Shown piece after piece: positions 27,111 to 36,797 of a DNA stretch of 64,000 nucleotides. Within the stretch, counting starts at the first letter, position 1; the number at the start of each line of letters is the position of its first letter. The notes below the pieces were generated by a model. The model saw nothing but the letters and a program-made list of their open reading frames with translations. It was not told the DNA's origin and did no database searches. Origin of the DNA: JADKAV01 sp963733395 (GTDB taxonomy: Bacteria; Actinomycetota; Actinomycetes; S36-B12; UBA10799); contig CAVTCZ010000002.1 in NCBI GenBank assembly GCA_963733395.1, positions 70,110-134,109 on the forward strand. The letters run 5' to 3'. The position numbers and the translations under genes are program-made.

Positions 27111-28627
27111 GTGCCCGCACCTCGCCGCAAGACCGCCCACCTGACACCGCAGGAGCGATTCGCGCGCGGGAAGGCCGCGCGCAAGGCCGTTCCCCGCTCC
27201 AGCCATGCCGCGTTCACGCCGGCCCCGGATCGCGATCCGGTGGCGCTGTTGGAGTTGCAGGCCGCCTCCCGGGTCCCGGAACTCGTGCCCATCCGGTACG
27301 GCCGCATGCTGGTCTCGCCGTTCACGTTCTACCGCGGGGCGGCGCTGGTGATGGCCTCCGATCTCTCCACGACCCCCGATTCGGGGCTGCGGGTGCAGGC
27401 CTGCGGGGACGCCCACCTGTCCAACTTCGGGGTGTTCGGGTCACCGGAACGCCGGTTGGTGTTCGACATCAACGACTTCGATGAAACGGCGCCCGGTCCG
27501 TGGGAGTGGGACGTCAAGCGGCTCGTCGCGAGCCTGGAGATCGCCGGCCGGGCCAACGGGCACACAGCCGAACAGCGCCGCCGGGTCCTGCTCGGAGCCA
27601 CCGAGGCCTACCGGATGGCGATGGCCAACTTCGCGCAGATGAAGAACCTGGAACTCTGGTACGTGCGACTGGACTTCGAGGCGGAGTTCGAGCAACTGCG
27701 ACGGGGCCGGCCGCCAGAAGCTGGTCAAGAAGACCCAGAAGGCGATCGCCAAGGCACGCACTCGGGACTCGATGCAGGCGCTGGGCAAACTCACCGAGGT
27801 CGTCGACGGCCGACGGCAGATCATCCACCAGCCACCGCTGATCATGCGTCTGGAGCAGATGGCCGAGCAGCGGGACGACCTGGCGGCGACTGGACGTCGA
27901 GAAGGAGGTCGGCGGTGTGCTCAGCGGCTACCGGCGGACCCTGCCCACCGACCGCCGTCACCTCGTGGACCAGTACGACTACGTCGACACCGCCCTGAAG
28001 GTGGTGGGAGTCGGCAGTGTCGGCACCCGGGCGTGGATCATGTTGATGCTCGGTCGCGACAGCGAGGACCCCTTGTTCCTGCAGGCCAAGGAGGCCCAGG
28101 CCTCCGTGCTCGAGCAGTTCACCGGCCGCAGCGAGTACCGCCAGGCCGGCCAACGGGTGGTTGCCGGGCAGCGGTTGATGCAGTCGACCAGCGACATCTT
28201 CCTCGGGTGGCACCGGATCGTGAGCCCCATCGACGGGGTGTCCCGGGATTTCTACGTGCGGCAACTGCGGGACTGGAAGGGCTCGGCGGAGGTCGACGAC
28301 ATCGACCCCGGCCGGCTGTTCATGTACGGAAGGTTGTGCGCCTGGACCCTGGCCAAGGCGCACGCCCGCTCCGGTGACCGGATCGCCATCGCCGGATACC
28401 TCGGGAACAGCGAGGTCTTCGACCGGGCGATCGCCGATTTCTCGCAGGCCTACGCCGACCAGAACGAGTTGGACTACGCCGAACTCGAAGCCGCCGTGGA
28501 GTCGCGGCCGGATCGCCGCGCAGGAAGGGGTCTGACTCCCCCTGAGATCCAGCCGCCCTCAGAAGCCCAGGCGATGAGATCGGCCGGTCCAACCCCTCAG
28601 CGTTCCTCGGCAGCGAGGGCCGTGTGA
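27111..28627 (+). CDS. DUF2252 family protein, two frameshifts
   Basis: GTG 27111 with GAGAGGAAA upstream starts VPAPRRKTAHLTPQERFARG. DUF2252 features follow: MLVSPFTFYRGAA, CGDAHLSNFGVFGSPERRLV and FDINDFDETAPGPWEWDVKR. This is a kinase-like fold with HLSNFG in the position of the catalytic loop. The frame breaks near 27707 and near 27892; corrected length is 504 residues, close to the family norm. The C-terminal part, including DIFLGWHRI and FYVRQLRDWKGSAE, is intact. Function is unknown; the family is common in actinobacteria and has been suggested to be aminoglycoside-phosphotransferase-like. Confidence 0.78.
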
Positions 28628-28710
28628 TGCCACCGGCGTCGCGTGCCACCTATGCCGGATCGATACCCGAACGAGACGAGCGCAAGACCCCGCGAGCGTA
28701 TCGTGGAGAC

Positions 28711-29822
28711 ATGAAGCGAGTTCTGGTCGCGCTGGTCGCGGGGGTCGTATCCTTCACAGGCGTGGCGCCGGCGCCGGCGTGGCACATGCAGATTCCGTCA
28801 CAGTGATGACCCGCAACCTCTACCTGGGTGCGGGCCTGCGTCCGCTGTTCGCCGCGACCAACATGAATCAGGTTGCCGAACTCACGGCGAAGGCCGTGAA
28901 GGATGCTTTGGCGACGAACTTCCCCACGCGGGCCAAGGGGTTGGCCGAGGAGATCCAGGCTCGCAAGCCCGATCTCGTGGGGGTGCAGGAAGCGGCGGTG
29001 TGGCTGAAGGGCCCGGTCGACGTCGATGCGGTCTTGCGCAACCAGCCGCAGTCCGACGAACTGGTGCTGGACTACCTCGATCTGCTGATGGCCGAGGTGA
29101 ACAAGGGTCCTGTGCAGTATGAAGTGGCCGATGTCCGGGAGCAGCGCGACATGGAGTCGATCGCGAACACCGACGGCGACCCCCGCACCGGGCCCTACGG
29201 GGCTGACGCGAACTACCGACTGATCCTGCGCAATGCCATCCTGGTGCGCAGCGATGCCGACGTGCAGATCAAGGGGGTCCAGGCCGCTCACTACAGTTCC
29301 AAGAACACCTTGCGTCTGAGCCTGGGTGGGAGGGTGACCATCAAGGCGATCCGCGGCTGGCACTCGGTTCGCGCAAAGGTGGGGGACAGCCGGTGGTTCA
29401 CTTTCGCGAACACCCACTTCGAAGCGCTGGACAGCCAAAGCGTGGTACCGAGCATCCGGGCACGGCAGGCCAAAGAGTTCGCGCGCGCCATGAAGGCGGT
29501 GTCCGGTCCGGTCGTGACCGTGGGCGACCTCAACTCCGACGTGCGCACCAACCGCCCCGGCGACCATCAGGCGTATGCGGTGCTGATGGCCAACGGCTTC
29601 CGAGACATCGGAACCCGGAGTCCACTGAGTTGTTGCATCCAGAGTTCGGCCGACTTGCGCAACGGCTCCGCATCCGAGTTCATCAACCGCGTCGACCAGA
29701 TCCTCACCCCCACCCCGAAGCGGGTCAAGAAACTCAAGGCCTGGGTGGTCGGCCGCAGCCAGTCCTTCGGGTACTGGCACTCCGACCACGCGGGGATCGT
29801 GTCGAAGCTGGACATCAAGTAG
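28711..29822 (+). CDS. Secreted endonuclease/exonuclease/phosphatase-fold protein, copy 1, one frameshift
   Basis: The signal peptide MKRVLVALVAGVVSFTGVAP is followed by a one-base loss near 28780, which truncates the frame at 28806. The next frame starts AHADSVTVMTRNLYLGAGL and runs to 29822. Corrected length is 370 residues. Catalytic EEP motifs are all present: VGVQEA, FANTHFEAL, TVGDLNSD and GYWHSDHAGI. The family includes secreted nucleases, sphingomyelinases and inositol phosphatases; the substrate is open. A close paralogue is at 57496-58597, and both share an unusual SPLSCCI / TPLSCCI Cys pair. Confidence 0.82.
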
Positions 29823-29832
29823 GCCCCTGCAG

Positions 29833-30979
29833 CTACAGGGTCCGCCGCAGGCTCGCCGACAGGTCGCCGTTGTCCGCGATGGCAACCTGGCCCAGGCCCA
29901 ACCAGCCGGCCAGCCGCTGCAGTTCCGCGGTGAGCGCCGACGCCGTGTGGGCCGGTGCGGCCGGTTCGGCGAAAGCGCCGCGTACCCGCAGCACCCCCGC
30001 CTGTCGGTCGGCCTTCAGATCCACCCGCGCGACCAACCTCCCGTCGAGCAGGAACGGCAGCACGTAGTAGCCGTACTCGCGCTTCGGCTCGGGTGTGTAG
30101 ATCTCGATCCGGTACCGGAAGCCGAACAGCTGCTCCACCCGGTCACGGTCCCAGAGCAGCGGGTCGAAGGGCGCCAGCAGAGCGGTCCCCTGGTCCCGGC
30201 GGGGCACGGTGAGGTCGGCCGCCGCGAGCCAGGGTCTGCCGTCGACCTCGACCTGCTCGATATCGCCAGCAGTTGTCGCCGCCACGATCCCGCAGGTCGG
30301 CCACGGCCGGGGGTAGCCGGAAGTAGTCCCGGATGGTGCGACGGTTGGCCACCCCGCAGGCCACGACGCTGCGCCGGACCAGCTCGCGGGCGGCCGCGCC
30401 GTCGTCGATCTCGGGGACGCCGCCGGGGGTGTAGATCCGCTCGAACTGTGCGTTGCGACCTCGGGTGGACAACTCACCGGACCAGAACAGCGCCTCGCAC
30501 GTGCGCTTGACCAGCGACCAGTTCCAGCCCCAGTCCGAGCGGTCGCGCGGGAAGTCCGTCTCGAGCCGGGCCTCCAGGTCGCGGGCGGTGCCCGGTCCGG
30601 CGGCGACCTCGGCTTTGACCATGTCCAGCAAGTGGGGGTACTCGTCGGCGGCTCGGCGGGCGTTGCCCCACGCGTGGTCGCGCCAGTCGCGCATCCGCCA
30701 GGCGAACAGGGCGCGGTCGTCCACAGCCAGCAGGCTCGCCTCGTGTGCCCAGTACTCGGTGGTGGTCCGGCTGTTGAACAGGGTGTCGACGGCGGCCCGG
30801 TCGCCAGTCAGCCGGGAGAAGAACGGCAGATAGTGGGCCCTGGCGAGGACGTTGACACTGTCGATCTGGACAGCCCCGAGATGACGCAGCAGGCTCAGCG
30901 GCGGCGTCGAGCGGCGGGCGTCGAGGCGCTGGGCGCGCACGGCCAGCCGGCGGGCCTGGTCCAGCGTGAGACGTCGCAC
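29833..30979 (-). CDS. YcaQ/AlkX-type winged-helix DNA glycosylase, one frameshift
   Basis: Begins MRRLTLDQARRLAVRAQRLD. The motif GAVQIDSVNVLARAHYLPFF holds the QxD triad (QID, residues 38-40), which marks the AlkX/YcaQ branch of HTH_42 glycosylases; the AlkZ branch has QxQ. The frame breaks near 30275 (extra G in CGTGGCG) and continues AATTAGDIEQVEVDGRPWLA to the stop at 29833. Corrected length is 381 residues, normal. Known members unhook interstrand crosslinks or remove alkylated bases. It is divergent from the AspT-like gene, with a palindromic repeat between. Confidence 0.8.
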
Positions 30980-31003
30980 CCGGCCAGATTACGGGTGCGC
31001 GAC

Positions 31004-31053
31004 GAACTTCGAGCCGATTCCGGCCAGGAGTGGCCGGAATCGGCCTCAAGTTC
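31004..31053. repeat. Dispersed palindromic repeat, family A, copy 3
   Basis: A 50-nt palindrome: left end GAACTTCGAGCCGATTCCGG, centre GGCCA-GGAG-TGGCC, and right end GGCCTCAAGTTC. It differs from copies 1 and 2 at a few positions, and several of the changes keep or restore pairing. It lies in the divergent space between the YcaQ-like and AspT-like genes. Confidence 0.85.
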
Positions 31054-31086
31054 TGCCCCGGACGCGCCACGGGTAGCGTTCATCCC

Positions 31087-32670
31087 GTGATCGTGGAGCT
31101 GCTGGTCGAGCACACCGTGCTGCTGTACTTCCTCTACATCGCGATCGGCGCGGTCTTGGGGCAGATCCGCGTGCGTGGGGTCCTGATCGGCCCGGCGGCG
31201 GTCCTGTTCTCCGCATTGGCGATCTCAGCCATCGACGAGCGGCTGGCCCTGCCGGAGATCGTCGGCCAGATCGGCTTGGTCCTGTTCGCCTACTGCGTCG
31301 GCGTGAACAGCGGACCGACGTTCTTCGACACCTTGCGCACCGGGGGTCGGGCGGTGGCGCTGGTCGCCATCACGTTGCTGGTGGGCGCAGGGGTGGCAAT
31401 TGGCGCCGGGGCGCTGCTGGGGCTGAGTCCGGCTCTGACCGCCGGTGCCTTCACCGGGGCGCTGACCAACACCCCCGCACTGGCCGCCGCGACCGAACAA
31501 CTCAACTCCAGCGAGCCCACCGTCGGCTATTCGGTCACCTATGTCTTCGGCGTCATCGGCATGTTGATCGCCGCGGCCGCCGCGTTGCGCGGCAAGACCG
31601 AGCCCAAGGTCTCCGCGGTGCCCGAGCCGGAACCGGAACTGACGATGGCCAGCGTCCGGGTGGAGGCGGAGGGCCTGCCGGATCTGCGGCAGCTGATCAC
31701 CGACTACGACGACCGCATCCGGTTCTCCCGGGTGCGGCACAACCGGCAGGTGACCATCGCCACCGATGACTTCGCGCCGATCCCCGGGGACATCGTCTCG
31801 GTCATCGGTCCGCAGGACGTGGTCGACGAGGTCGCCGCCAGGCTCGGTCACGTGTCCACGCTGCACCTCGAGCTCAACCGCAAGGAGTTGGACTTCCGCC
31901 GGATCGCGGTCTCCAGTCACGAGGTCGCCGGTCGGCCGCTGAAGGAACTCAACCTGCTCGACCGCTTCGGTGCCACGGCCACCCGCGTCCGTCGCGGCGA
32001 CATCGACTTGATCGCCTCCGAGGACTTCGTGATCCACGTCGGCGACCGGGTCCGGATCACCGCCCCGAAGACGCGGATGGGCGAGGTCACCGAGTTCTTC
32101 GGGGACAGCGAGCACGAGGCCAGCGCCTTGAATCCGATCGGCTTCATGGTCGGGATCGTGATCGGCCTGCTCATCGGGCTGGTCGCCATCCCGCTGCCCG
32201 GCGGCGGCAAGCTCTCCTTGGGCATCGCCGGCGGGGCGCTCGTGGCCGGCCTCGTGCTCGGGCGGCTGCAGCGCACCGGGCCGATCCTGTGGTCGATCCC
32301 GTTCCCCACGGCCAACGCCCTGGGGGAGTACGGGATGCTCGCGTTCCTCGCTTACGCCGGGTCCACGTCCGGCTCGAAGTTGGTCACAGCCCTGCAGACC
32401 GGCCTCGGGCCGCGGCTGTTCCTGTTGGGCCTGGTCATCACGACCGTGGCGGCGGTGATGCTGCGCTTGGTCGGACCCCGCTGGGGAGGTCTCAGCGGAC
32501 CGGTTCTCGCCGGCGCCATCGGGGGTGCACAGACCCAGCCCGCGGTGCTGGCGTTCGCCAACGACCGGACGAAGGCGGACCCACGCGTGAGCCTGGGGTA
32601 TGCGTTGGTCTACCCGGTCGCGATGATCATCAAGGTGCTGGTGGCACCCCTGATCGGGATGTTGGGTTAG
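31087..32670 (+). CDS. AspT/YidE/YbjL-type antiporter with central TrkA-C domains
   Basis: 527 residues from GTG 31087. Two membrane halves carry the AspT antiporter duplication signature (TAGAFTGALTNTPALAAATE in the first, GPVLAGAIGGAQTQPAVLAF in the second). Between them are two cytosolic TrkA-C/RCK-C domains (DFAPIPGDIVSVIGPQDVVD; DFVIHVGDRVRITAPK), which usually bind a nucleotide or ion regulator. AspT exchanges aspartate for alanine, but most YidE/YbjL relatives have unknown cargo. The gene appears monocistronic and ends at a palindrome shared with pntB. Confidence 0.82.
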   Translation: MIVELLVEHTVLLYFLYIAIGAVLGQIRVRGVLIGPAAVLFSALAISAIDERLALPEIVGQIGLVLFAYCVGVNSGPTFFDTLRTGGRAVALVAITLLVGAGVAIGAGALLGLSPALTAGAFTGALTNTPALAAATEQLNSSEPTVGYSVTYVFGVIGMLIAAAAALRGKTEPKVSAVPEPEPELTMASVRVEAEGLPDLRQLITDYDDRIRFSRVRHNRQVTIATDDFAPIPGDIVSVIGPQDVVDEVAARLGHVSTLHLELNRKELDFRRIAVSSHEVAGRPLKELNLLDRFGATATRVRRGDIDLIASEDFVIHVGDRVRITAPKTRMGEVTEFFGDSEHEASALNPIGFMVGIVIGLLIGLVAIPLPGGGKLSLGIAGGALVAGLVLGRLQRTGPILWSIPFPTANALGEYGMLAFLAYAGSTSGSKLVTALQTGLGPRLFLLGLVITTVAAVMLRLVGPRWGGLSGPVLAGAIGGAQTQPAVLAFANDRTKADPRVSLGYALVYPVAMIIKVLVAPLIGMLG

Positions 32671-32684
32671 TGCCCGCGCTTCTT

Positions 32685-32750
32685 CCGCCGAGTGTTGCGA
32701 AGGTGCAGCGACACGCCGGCGTGTCTGTGCGCTTTCGCGACACTCGGCGG
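32685..32750. repeat. Palindromic element between convergent genes (family B-like)
   Basis: Arms CCGCCGAGTGTTGCGAA (32685-32701) and TTCGCGACACTCGGCGG (32734-32750) pair at 16 of 17, and the loop contains a perfect 16-nt palindrome GACACGCCGGCGTGTC (32710-32725). The arm shares the CGAGTGTTGCG core with family B. It sits 15 nt after the AspT-like stop and 28 nt before the pntB stop, so it can serve as a two-way terminator. Confidence 0.75.
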
Positions 32751-32777
32751 CACAGCGTGCGTCACCGGGCAATCGGG

Positions 32778-34208
32778 CTACAGCGCCTTGATGATGTCCT
32801 CGACCCGGTCCTTGGCGTCGCCGAACAGCATCTGGGTGTTCTCCTTGAAGAACAGCGGGTTCTGCACGCCGGCGTAGCCCGTGGCCATGGAGCGCTTGAA
32901 GACGATCACGTTCTTCGCCTCCCACACATGCAGCACCGGCATACCCGCGATCGGGCTGTTCGGCTCGTCGATGGCGGCCGGGTTGACCGTGTCGTTCGCC
33001 CCGATGACCAGCACCACGTCGGTCTCCGGGAAGTCGTCGTTGATCTCGTCCATCTCGAGCACGATGTCGTAGGGCACCTTCGCCTCGGCCAGCAGCACGT
33101 TCATGTGTCCGGGCAGGCGTCCGGCGACCGGGTGGATGCCGAAGCGGACGTCGATGCCCTTCTTGCGCAACTGGCTGGTCAACTCCGCCACCGGGTACTG
33201 CGCCTGCGCCACCGCCATTCCGTAGCCGGGGGTGATGATCACCGAGTGTGCCTCGGCCAGCAGTTCCGCGGCGCCCTCGGCGTTGATCTCCCGGTGCTCT
33301 CCGTAGTCGGCGTCGGCGGCCACGGTGCCGGTCTCCACGCCGAACCCACCGGCGATCACGGAGATGAAGGAACGGTTCATCGCCCGGCACATGATGTACG
33401 ACAGGTACGCACCGGAGGATCCGACCAGGGCGCCGGTGATGATCAACAGGTCGTTGTTCAGCAGGAATCCGGCCGCCGCCGCAGCCCACCCGGAGTAGCT
33501 GTTCAGCATCGACACCACAACCGGCATGTCGCCGCCGCCGATGGACGAAACGAGGTGCCAGCCGAGTAGCAGCGCCAGCAGGGTCATGGCGCCGAGCAAC
33601 CCCTGCCGTAGCAGCATGTCGTCGCTGGGGACCAGCACGTAGGCCACCGTCATGCCCAGCGAGACCAGGATGATGCCCAGGTTGACGGCGTTGTGCGCCG
33701 GCAGCATCCTCGGCGCCGAGTTGATCTTCGCGGAGAGTTTCAAATACGCCACGATCGAACCGGTGAGGGTGACCGCACCGATGAAGACCCCGACGAAGAC
33801 CTCGGCGTCATGGATGCCGGGGTAGGGGACGTTCTCCTCGTAGGAGGAGTTCCAGCCCACCAGCACGGCGGCCAGACCCACGAAACTGTGCAGCATCGCG
33901 ATCAGTTCCGGCATGCCGGTCATCTCGACCCGGCGCGCCCGCCAGATCCCGATGACCGCCCCGATGGCCATGGCCGCGGCGATCAGGCCCAGGCCGGTGA
34001 GCCCACTGCCCTCGCGGTCGTTGGCGTCGCCGAGGCCCTCGACCCCCCAGGTGGCGGCGATGATCGTGACCACCAGCGCGATGGTCATGCCGATGATTCC
34101 GTAGCGATTGCCCATCCGGGCGGTCTCGTGCTTGGACAGTCCGGCCAGCGCGAGGATGAACAGCAGTGCGGCGACGATGTAGGAGCCCTGGACCAGCGTG
34201 AGTGTCAT
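32778..34208 (-). CDS. pntB: NAD(P) transhydrogenase subunit beta (PntB)
   Basis: 476 residues. The N-terminal part has eight or nine membrane helices of the proton channel (domain II). The C-terminal domain III binds NADP(H), with IITPGYGMAVAQAQYPVAEL, GIHPVAGRLPGHMNVLLAEA, VIGANDTVNPAA and the closing KRSMATGYAGVQNPLF. With PntA it uses the proton gradient to reduce NADP+ with NADH. ATG 34208 overlaps the pntA stop by 4 nt. Length is normal. Confidence 0.95.
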   Translation of the reverse strand: MTLTLVQGSYIVAALLFILALAGLSKHETARMGNRYGIIGMTIALVVTIIAATWGVEGLGDANDREGSGLTGLGLIAAAMAIGAVIGIWRARRVEMTGMPELIAMLHSFVGLAAVLVGWNSSYEENVPYPGIHDAEVFVGVFIGAVTLTGSIVAYLKLSAKINSAPRMLPAHNAVNLGIILVSLGMTVAYVLVPSDDMLLRQGLLGAMTLLALLLGWHLVSSIGGGDMPVVVSMLNSYSGWAAAAAGFLLNNDLLIITGALVGSSGAYLSYIMCRAMNRSFISVIAGGFGVETGTVAADADYGEHREINAEGAAELLAEAHSVIITPGYGMAVAQAQYPVAELTSQLRKKGIDVRFGIHPVAGRLPGHMNVLLAEAKVPYDIVLEMDEINDDFPETDVVLVIGANDTVNPAAIDEPNSPIAGMPVLHVWEAKNVIVFKRSMATGYAGVQNPLFFKENTQMLFGDAKDRVEDIIKAL

Positions 34209-35740
34209 CGGACCGGGTCCTCACGCTTGAACATCTGGAGCATTCGGGCGGTGACGGTGAAGCCACCGAACACGTTGATGCTCGCCACGAGGATGGCGAT
34301 GAACGCCAGCACCGAGACCCAGAGGTCGCCATGGCCTATCTGTAACAAGGCCCCGACGAGGATGATGCCGCTGATGGCGTTGGTCACCGACATCAGCGGG
34401 GTGTGCAACGCATGGTGCACGTTGCCGATGACGTAGAACCCGATCACGACGGCCAGCGCGAACACCATGAAGTGCCCGAGGAACGGTTCCGGTGACACCG
34501 AGGACAGCAGCAGGAAGATCGCCGCAACGCCTCCGATGATGCCCAGTCGCTTGCCGTCGCTCATCGGCACCTTGGGCGCGGGCGGCTCCACGGGTTCGGC
34601 CTGCGCGACCGGGGCCGCCGAGACCTGGACCGCCGGTGGTGGCCACAGCACTTCGCCGCCGCGGGTCACCGTCATGCCGCGGATGACCACGTCGTCGAGG
34701 TCGAGCACGAACTCGCCGTCCTTGTCCGGGGTGGTGAGTTTGAGCAGGTTCACCAGGTTCGTGCCGAACAGCTGTGAGGCCTGGGTGGGCAGCCGGCCCG
34801 GCAGGTCGGTGTAGCCGAGGATCCGTACGCCGTTGTCGGTCACGACCCGCTCGTCGGGCCGGGATCCGGCCACGTTGCCGCCGTTGGCCGCGGCCATGTC
34901 GACGACCACGCTGCCGGGCTTCATCGAGGCGACCATCTCCTCGGTCAGCAGGCGCGGTGCCGGCTTGCCGGGGATGAGTGCCGTCGTGATGACGATGTCG
35001 ACGTCCTTGGCCTGCTCGGCGTAGAGCTCGGAGGCCTTCCGGTTGAAGTCCTCGCCCATCTCCTTGGCGTAGCCCGTGGCGCTCGGACCGGTGTCCTCCA
35101 CATCGATGCGCAGGAACTCCGCCCCCATGGACTCCACCTGCTCGGCCACTTCGGACCGCGCGTCGAAGGCCCGCACGATGGCGCCGAGGCTGTTGGCTGT
35201 GCCGATCGCGGCCAGGCCAGCGACACCGGCACCGACGACCAGCACCTTCGCCGGCGGCACCTTGCCGGCGGCCGTGACCTGACCGGTGAAGAACGATCCG
35301 AACTCGTTGGCGGCCTCGATGACCGCCCGGTAGCCGCCGATGTTGGCCATCGATGACAGGACGTCCAGTGACTGGGCGCGGGAGATTCGCGGGACGGCAT
35401 CCATGGCCAGCGCCGTGACACCGCGCTCGGACAACGCCTGCACCAGGTCCGGCTCGAGGGCCGGGGCGAGCAGGCAGACCAGGATCTGCCCCTGGCGCAG
35501 CCGGGCCACCTCGTCGGGGTTCGGCGGATTGATCTTGAGGAGGATGTCGGCGTCCCAGGCGTCGGCGACGAGGTCCGCCCCCGCCGCCTCGTACGCGGAG
35601 TCCTCGAAACTCGCGCCTGCCCCCGCTCCGGCCTCGATCGCGACCGCGTAACCGAGCTTGAGCATCTGCTCGACGGTCTTCGGTGTAGCAGCAACTCTGC
35701 GCTCACCGTGCTTTGATTCCTTGGGAACACCGATTCGCAC
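34205..35740 (-). CDS. pntA: NAD(P) transhydrogenase subunit alpha (PntA, single chain)
   Basis: 511 residues. The soluble NAD(H)-binding domain I starts MRIGVPKESKHGERRVAATP and contains VLVVGAGVAGLAAIGTANSL and IPGKPAPRLLTEEMV. A Pro/Ala linker leads to four C-terminal membrane helices. This is the one-chain E. coli-like PntA rather than the split PntAA/PntAB form of many actinobacteria. It is the first gene of a two-gene operon. The upstream 223 nt, to the divergent esterase gene, contains the GTTAGC palindrome. Confidence 0.95.
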   Translation of the reverse strand: MRIGVPKESKHGERRVAATPKTVEQMLKLGYAVAIEAGAGAGASFEDSAYEAAGADLVADAWDADILLKINPPNPDEVARLRQGQILVCLLAPALEPDLVQALSERGVTALAMDAVPRISRAQSLDVLSSMANIGGYRAVIEAANEFGSFFTGQVTAAGKVPPAKVLVVGAGVAGLAAIGTANSLGAIVRAFDARSEVAEQVESMGAEFLRIDVEDTGPSATGYAKEMGEDFNRKASELYAEQAKDVDIVITTALIPGKPAPRLLTEEMVASMKPGSVVVDMAAANGGNVAGSRPDERVVTDNGVRILGYTDLPGRLPTQASQLFGTNLVNLLKLTTPDKDGEFVLDLDDVVIRGMTVTRGGEVLWPPPAVQVSAAPVAQAEPVEPPAPKVPMSDGKRLGIIGGVAAIFLLLSSVSPEPFLGHFMVFALAVVIGFYVIGNVHHALHTPLMSVTNAISGIILVGALLQIGHGDLWVSVLAFIAILVASINVFGGFTVTARMLQMFKREDPVR

Positions 35741-35825
35741 GACTCACCCTCCTGACGCCGCCGATCAATTCGACGGTAGCGGGTGGGGTTTGCGCGCTGG
35801 TCCTGGGGTCGGCCGTTGGGCACCC

Positions 35826-35931
35826 GTTAGCGCTTTGCACAGCCGTTAGTCCCAAGGACATCCGTTAGCCGCAAGCACGGACTTTCGGCTAACACCTGTC
35901 CCCGGGGCTAACGGTTGTGCAAAGGGCTAAC
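35826..35931. repeat. Three-level nested palindrome, family D (GTTAGC word)
   Basis: A 106-nt element. The left arm contains GTTAG at 35826, 35845 and 35864. The right arm contains CTAAC ending at about 35893, 35912 and 35931. Outer arms (35826-35853 against 35904-35931) pair at 25 of 28. The innermost, GTTAGCCGCAAG (35864-35875) and CTTTCGGCTAAC (35882-35893), pairs at 11 of 12. AGGACA and TGTCC pair between them. It lies between the divergent starts of pntA and the esterase gene. No coding potential is seen. Confidence 0.85.
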
Positions 35932-35963
35932 CGCTGCGTCGCGCCGCCGCGCACAATGAATCC

Positions 35964-36773
35964 GTGCGTGCCTTGGCTCTGCTTGCAGTCGGCGCGCTCG
36001 TGGCCGCACTCACGGCAGCGGCCCCGGTCGCCCGCACCGCGACCCCCGGGTGCCGGCCCGGGCTGCATACCGGCTTCGTGGACGGTCGCTCCTACCTGTT
36101 GTACGTCCCGGCCTCCGCCACAACGCCGGCCCCGACGGTGGTCTCGTACCACGGGCGGCTGCAGAAGGCCAGCAGCCAGATCGACGGCACCGGCCTGCGG
36201 CAGGTGGCCGACCGGGAGGGCTTCATCGTGGTCGCCCCGCAGGCCCGCGGCGGCAAGTGGGACTTCCGCGGTTCCGACACCCGCTTCACCGGTGCGATCC
36301 TGGACAACCTCGGCTGTGACGACCCGGCCCGGACCTACGCCTCGGGGATGTCCATGGGCTCGGCCATGACGTTCCTGCAGGTGTGCGCCCAGCCCCGGCG
36401 GTTCGCGGCGTTCGGCGGGGTCGGGTTCGAGATCTTCCTGCCCAACTGCCCCGAGTCCGACCCGGCGGCCATCGTGGCGTTCCACGGGACCTCCGACCAG
36501 GTCGTCCCCTTCGCCGGCGGGATGACGGCCTCGACGGCCACCGCCCCTCCGGCAGAGGCGACGATGCGGCAGTGGGCGCGGCGGAACCAGTGCCGCGAGT
36601 ACGTGGCGTCGGTCGTGCAACCGGGCATCACGCTGCGCGACTGGGACCGGTGCGCCGGCGGCGTGCAGGTGCAGTTCTACCGCATCCGGGGCGGCCGTCA
36701 CACCTGGCCGCAAGGCAGCCTTGACGCGTCACAAGTGATGTGGGACTTCTTCCGGCAGTACCGCTTGCGGTGA
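35964..36773 (+). CDS. Secreted alpha/beta-hydrolase, PHB-depolymerase/LpqC-like esterase
   Basis: 269 residues from GTG 35964. A signal peptide (MRALALLAVGALVAALTAAA) is followed by the esterase core. The nucleophile elbow is SGMSMGSAM, the acid is in FHGTSDQVVPF and the His in GGRHTWPQG. The family includes feruloyl and acetylxylan esterases and PHB depolymerases, and LpqC in mycobacteria. Three Cys pairs are plausible for an exported enzyme. Its substrate cannot be judged. Confidence 0.8.
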   Translation: MRALALLAVGALVAALTAAAPVARTATPGCRPGLHTGFVDGRSYLLYVPASATTPAPTVVSYHGRLQKASSQIDGTGLRQVADREGFIVVAPQARGGKWDFRGSDTRFTGAILDNLGCDDPARTYASGMSMGSAMTFLQVCAQPRRFAAFGGVGFEIFLPNCPESDPAAIVAFHGTSDQVVPFAGGMTASTATAPPAEATMRQWARRNQCREYVASVVQPGITLRDWDRCAGGVQVQFYRIRGGRHTWPQGSLDASQVMWDFFRQYRLR

Positions 36774-36797
36774 TCCGCGGTGTGCCACGATGCGGTC

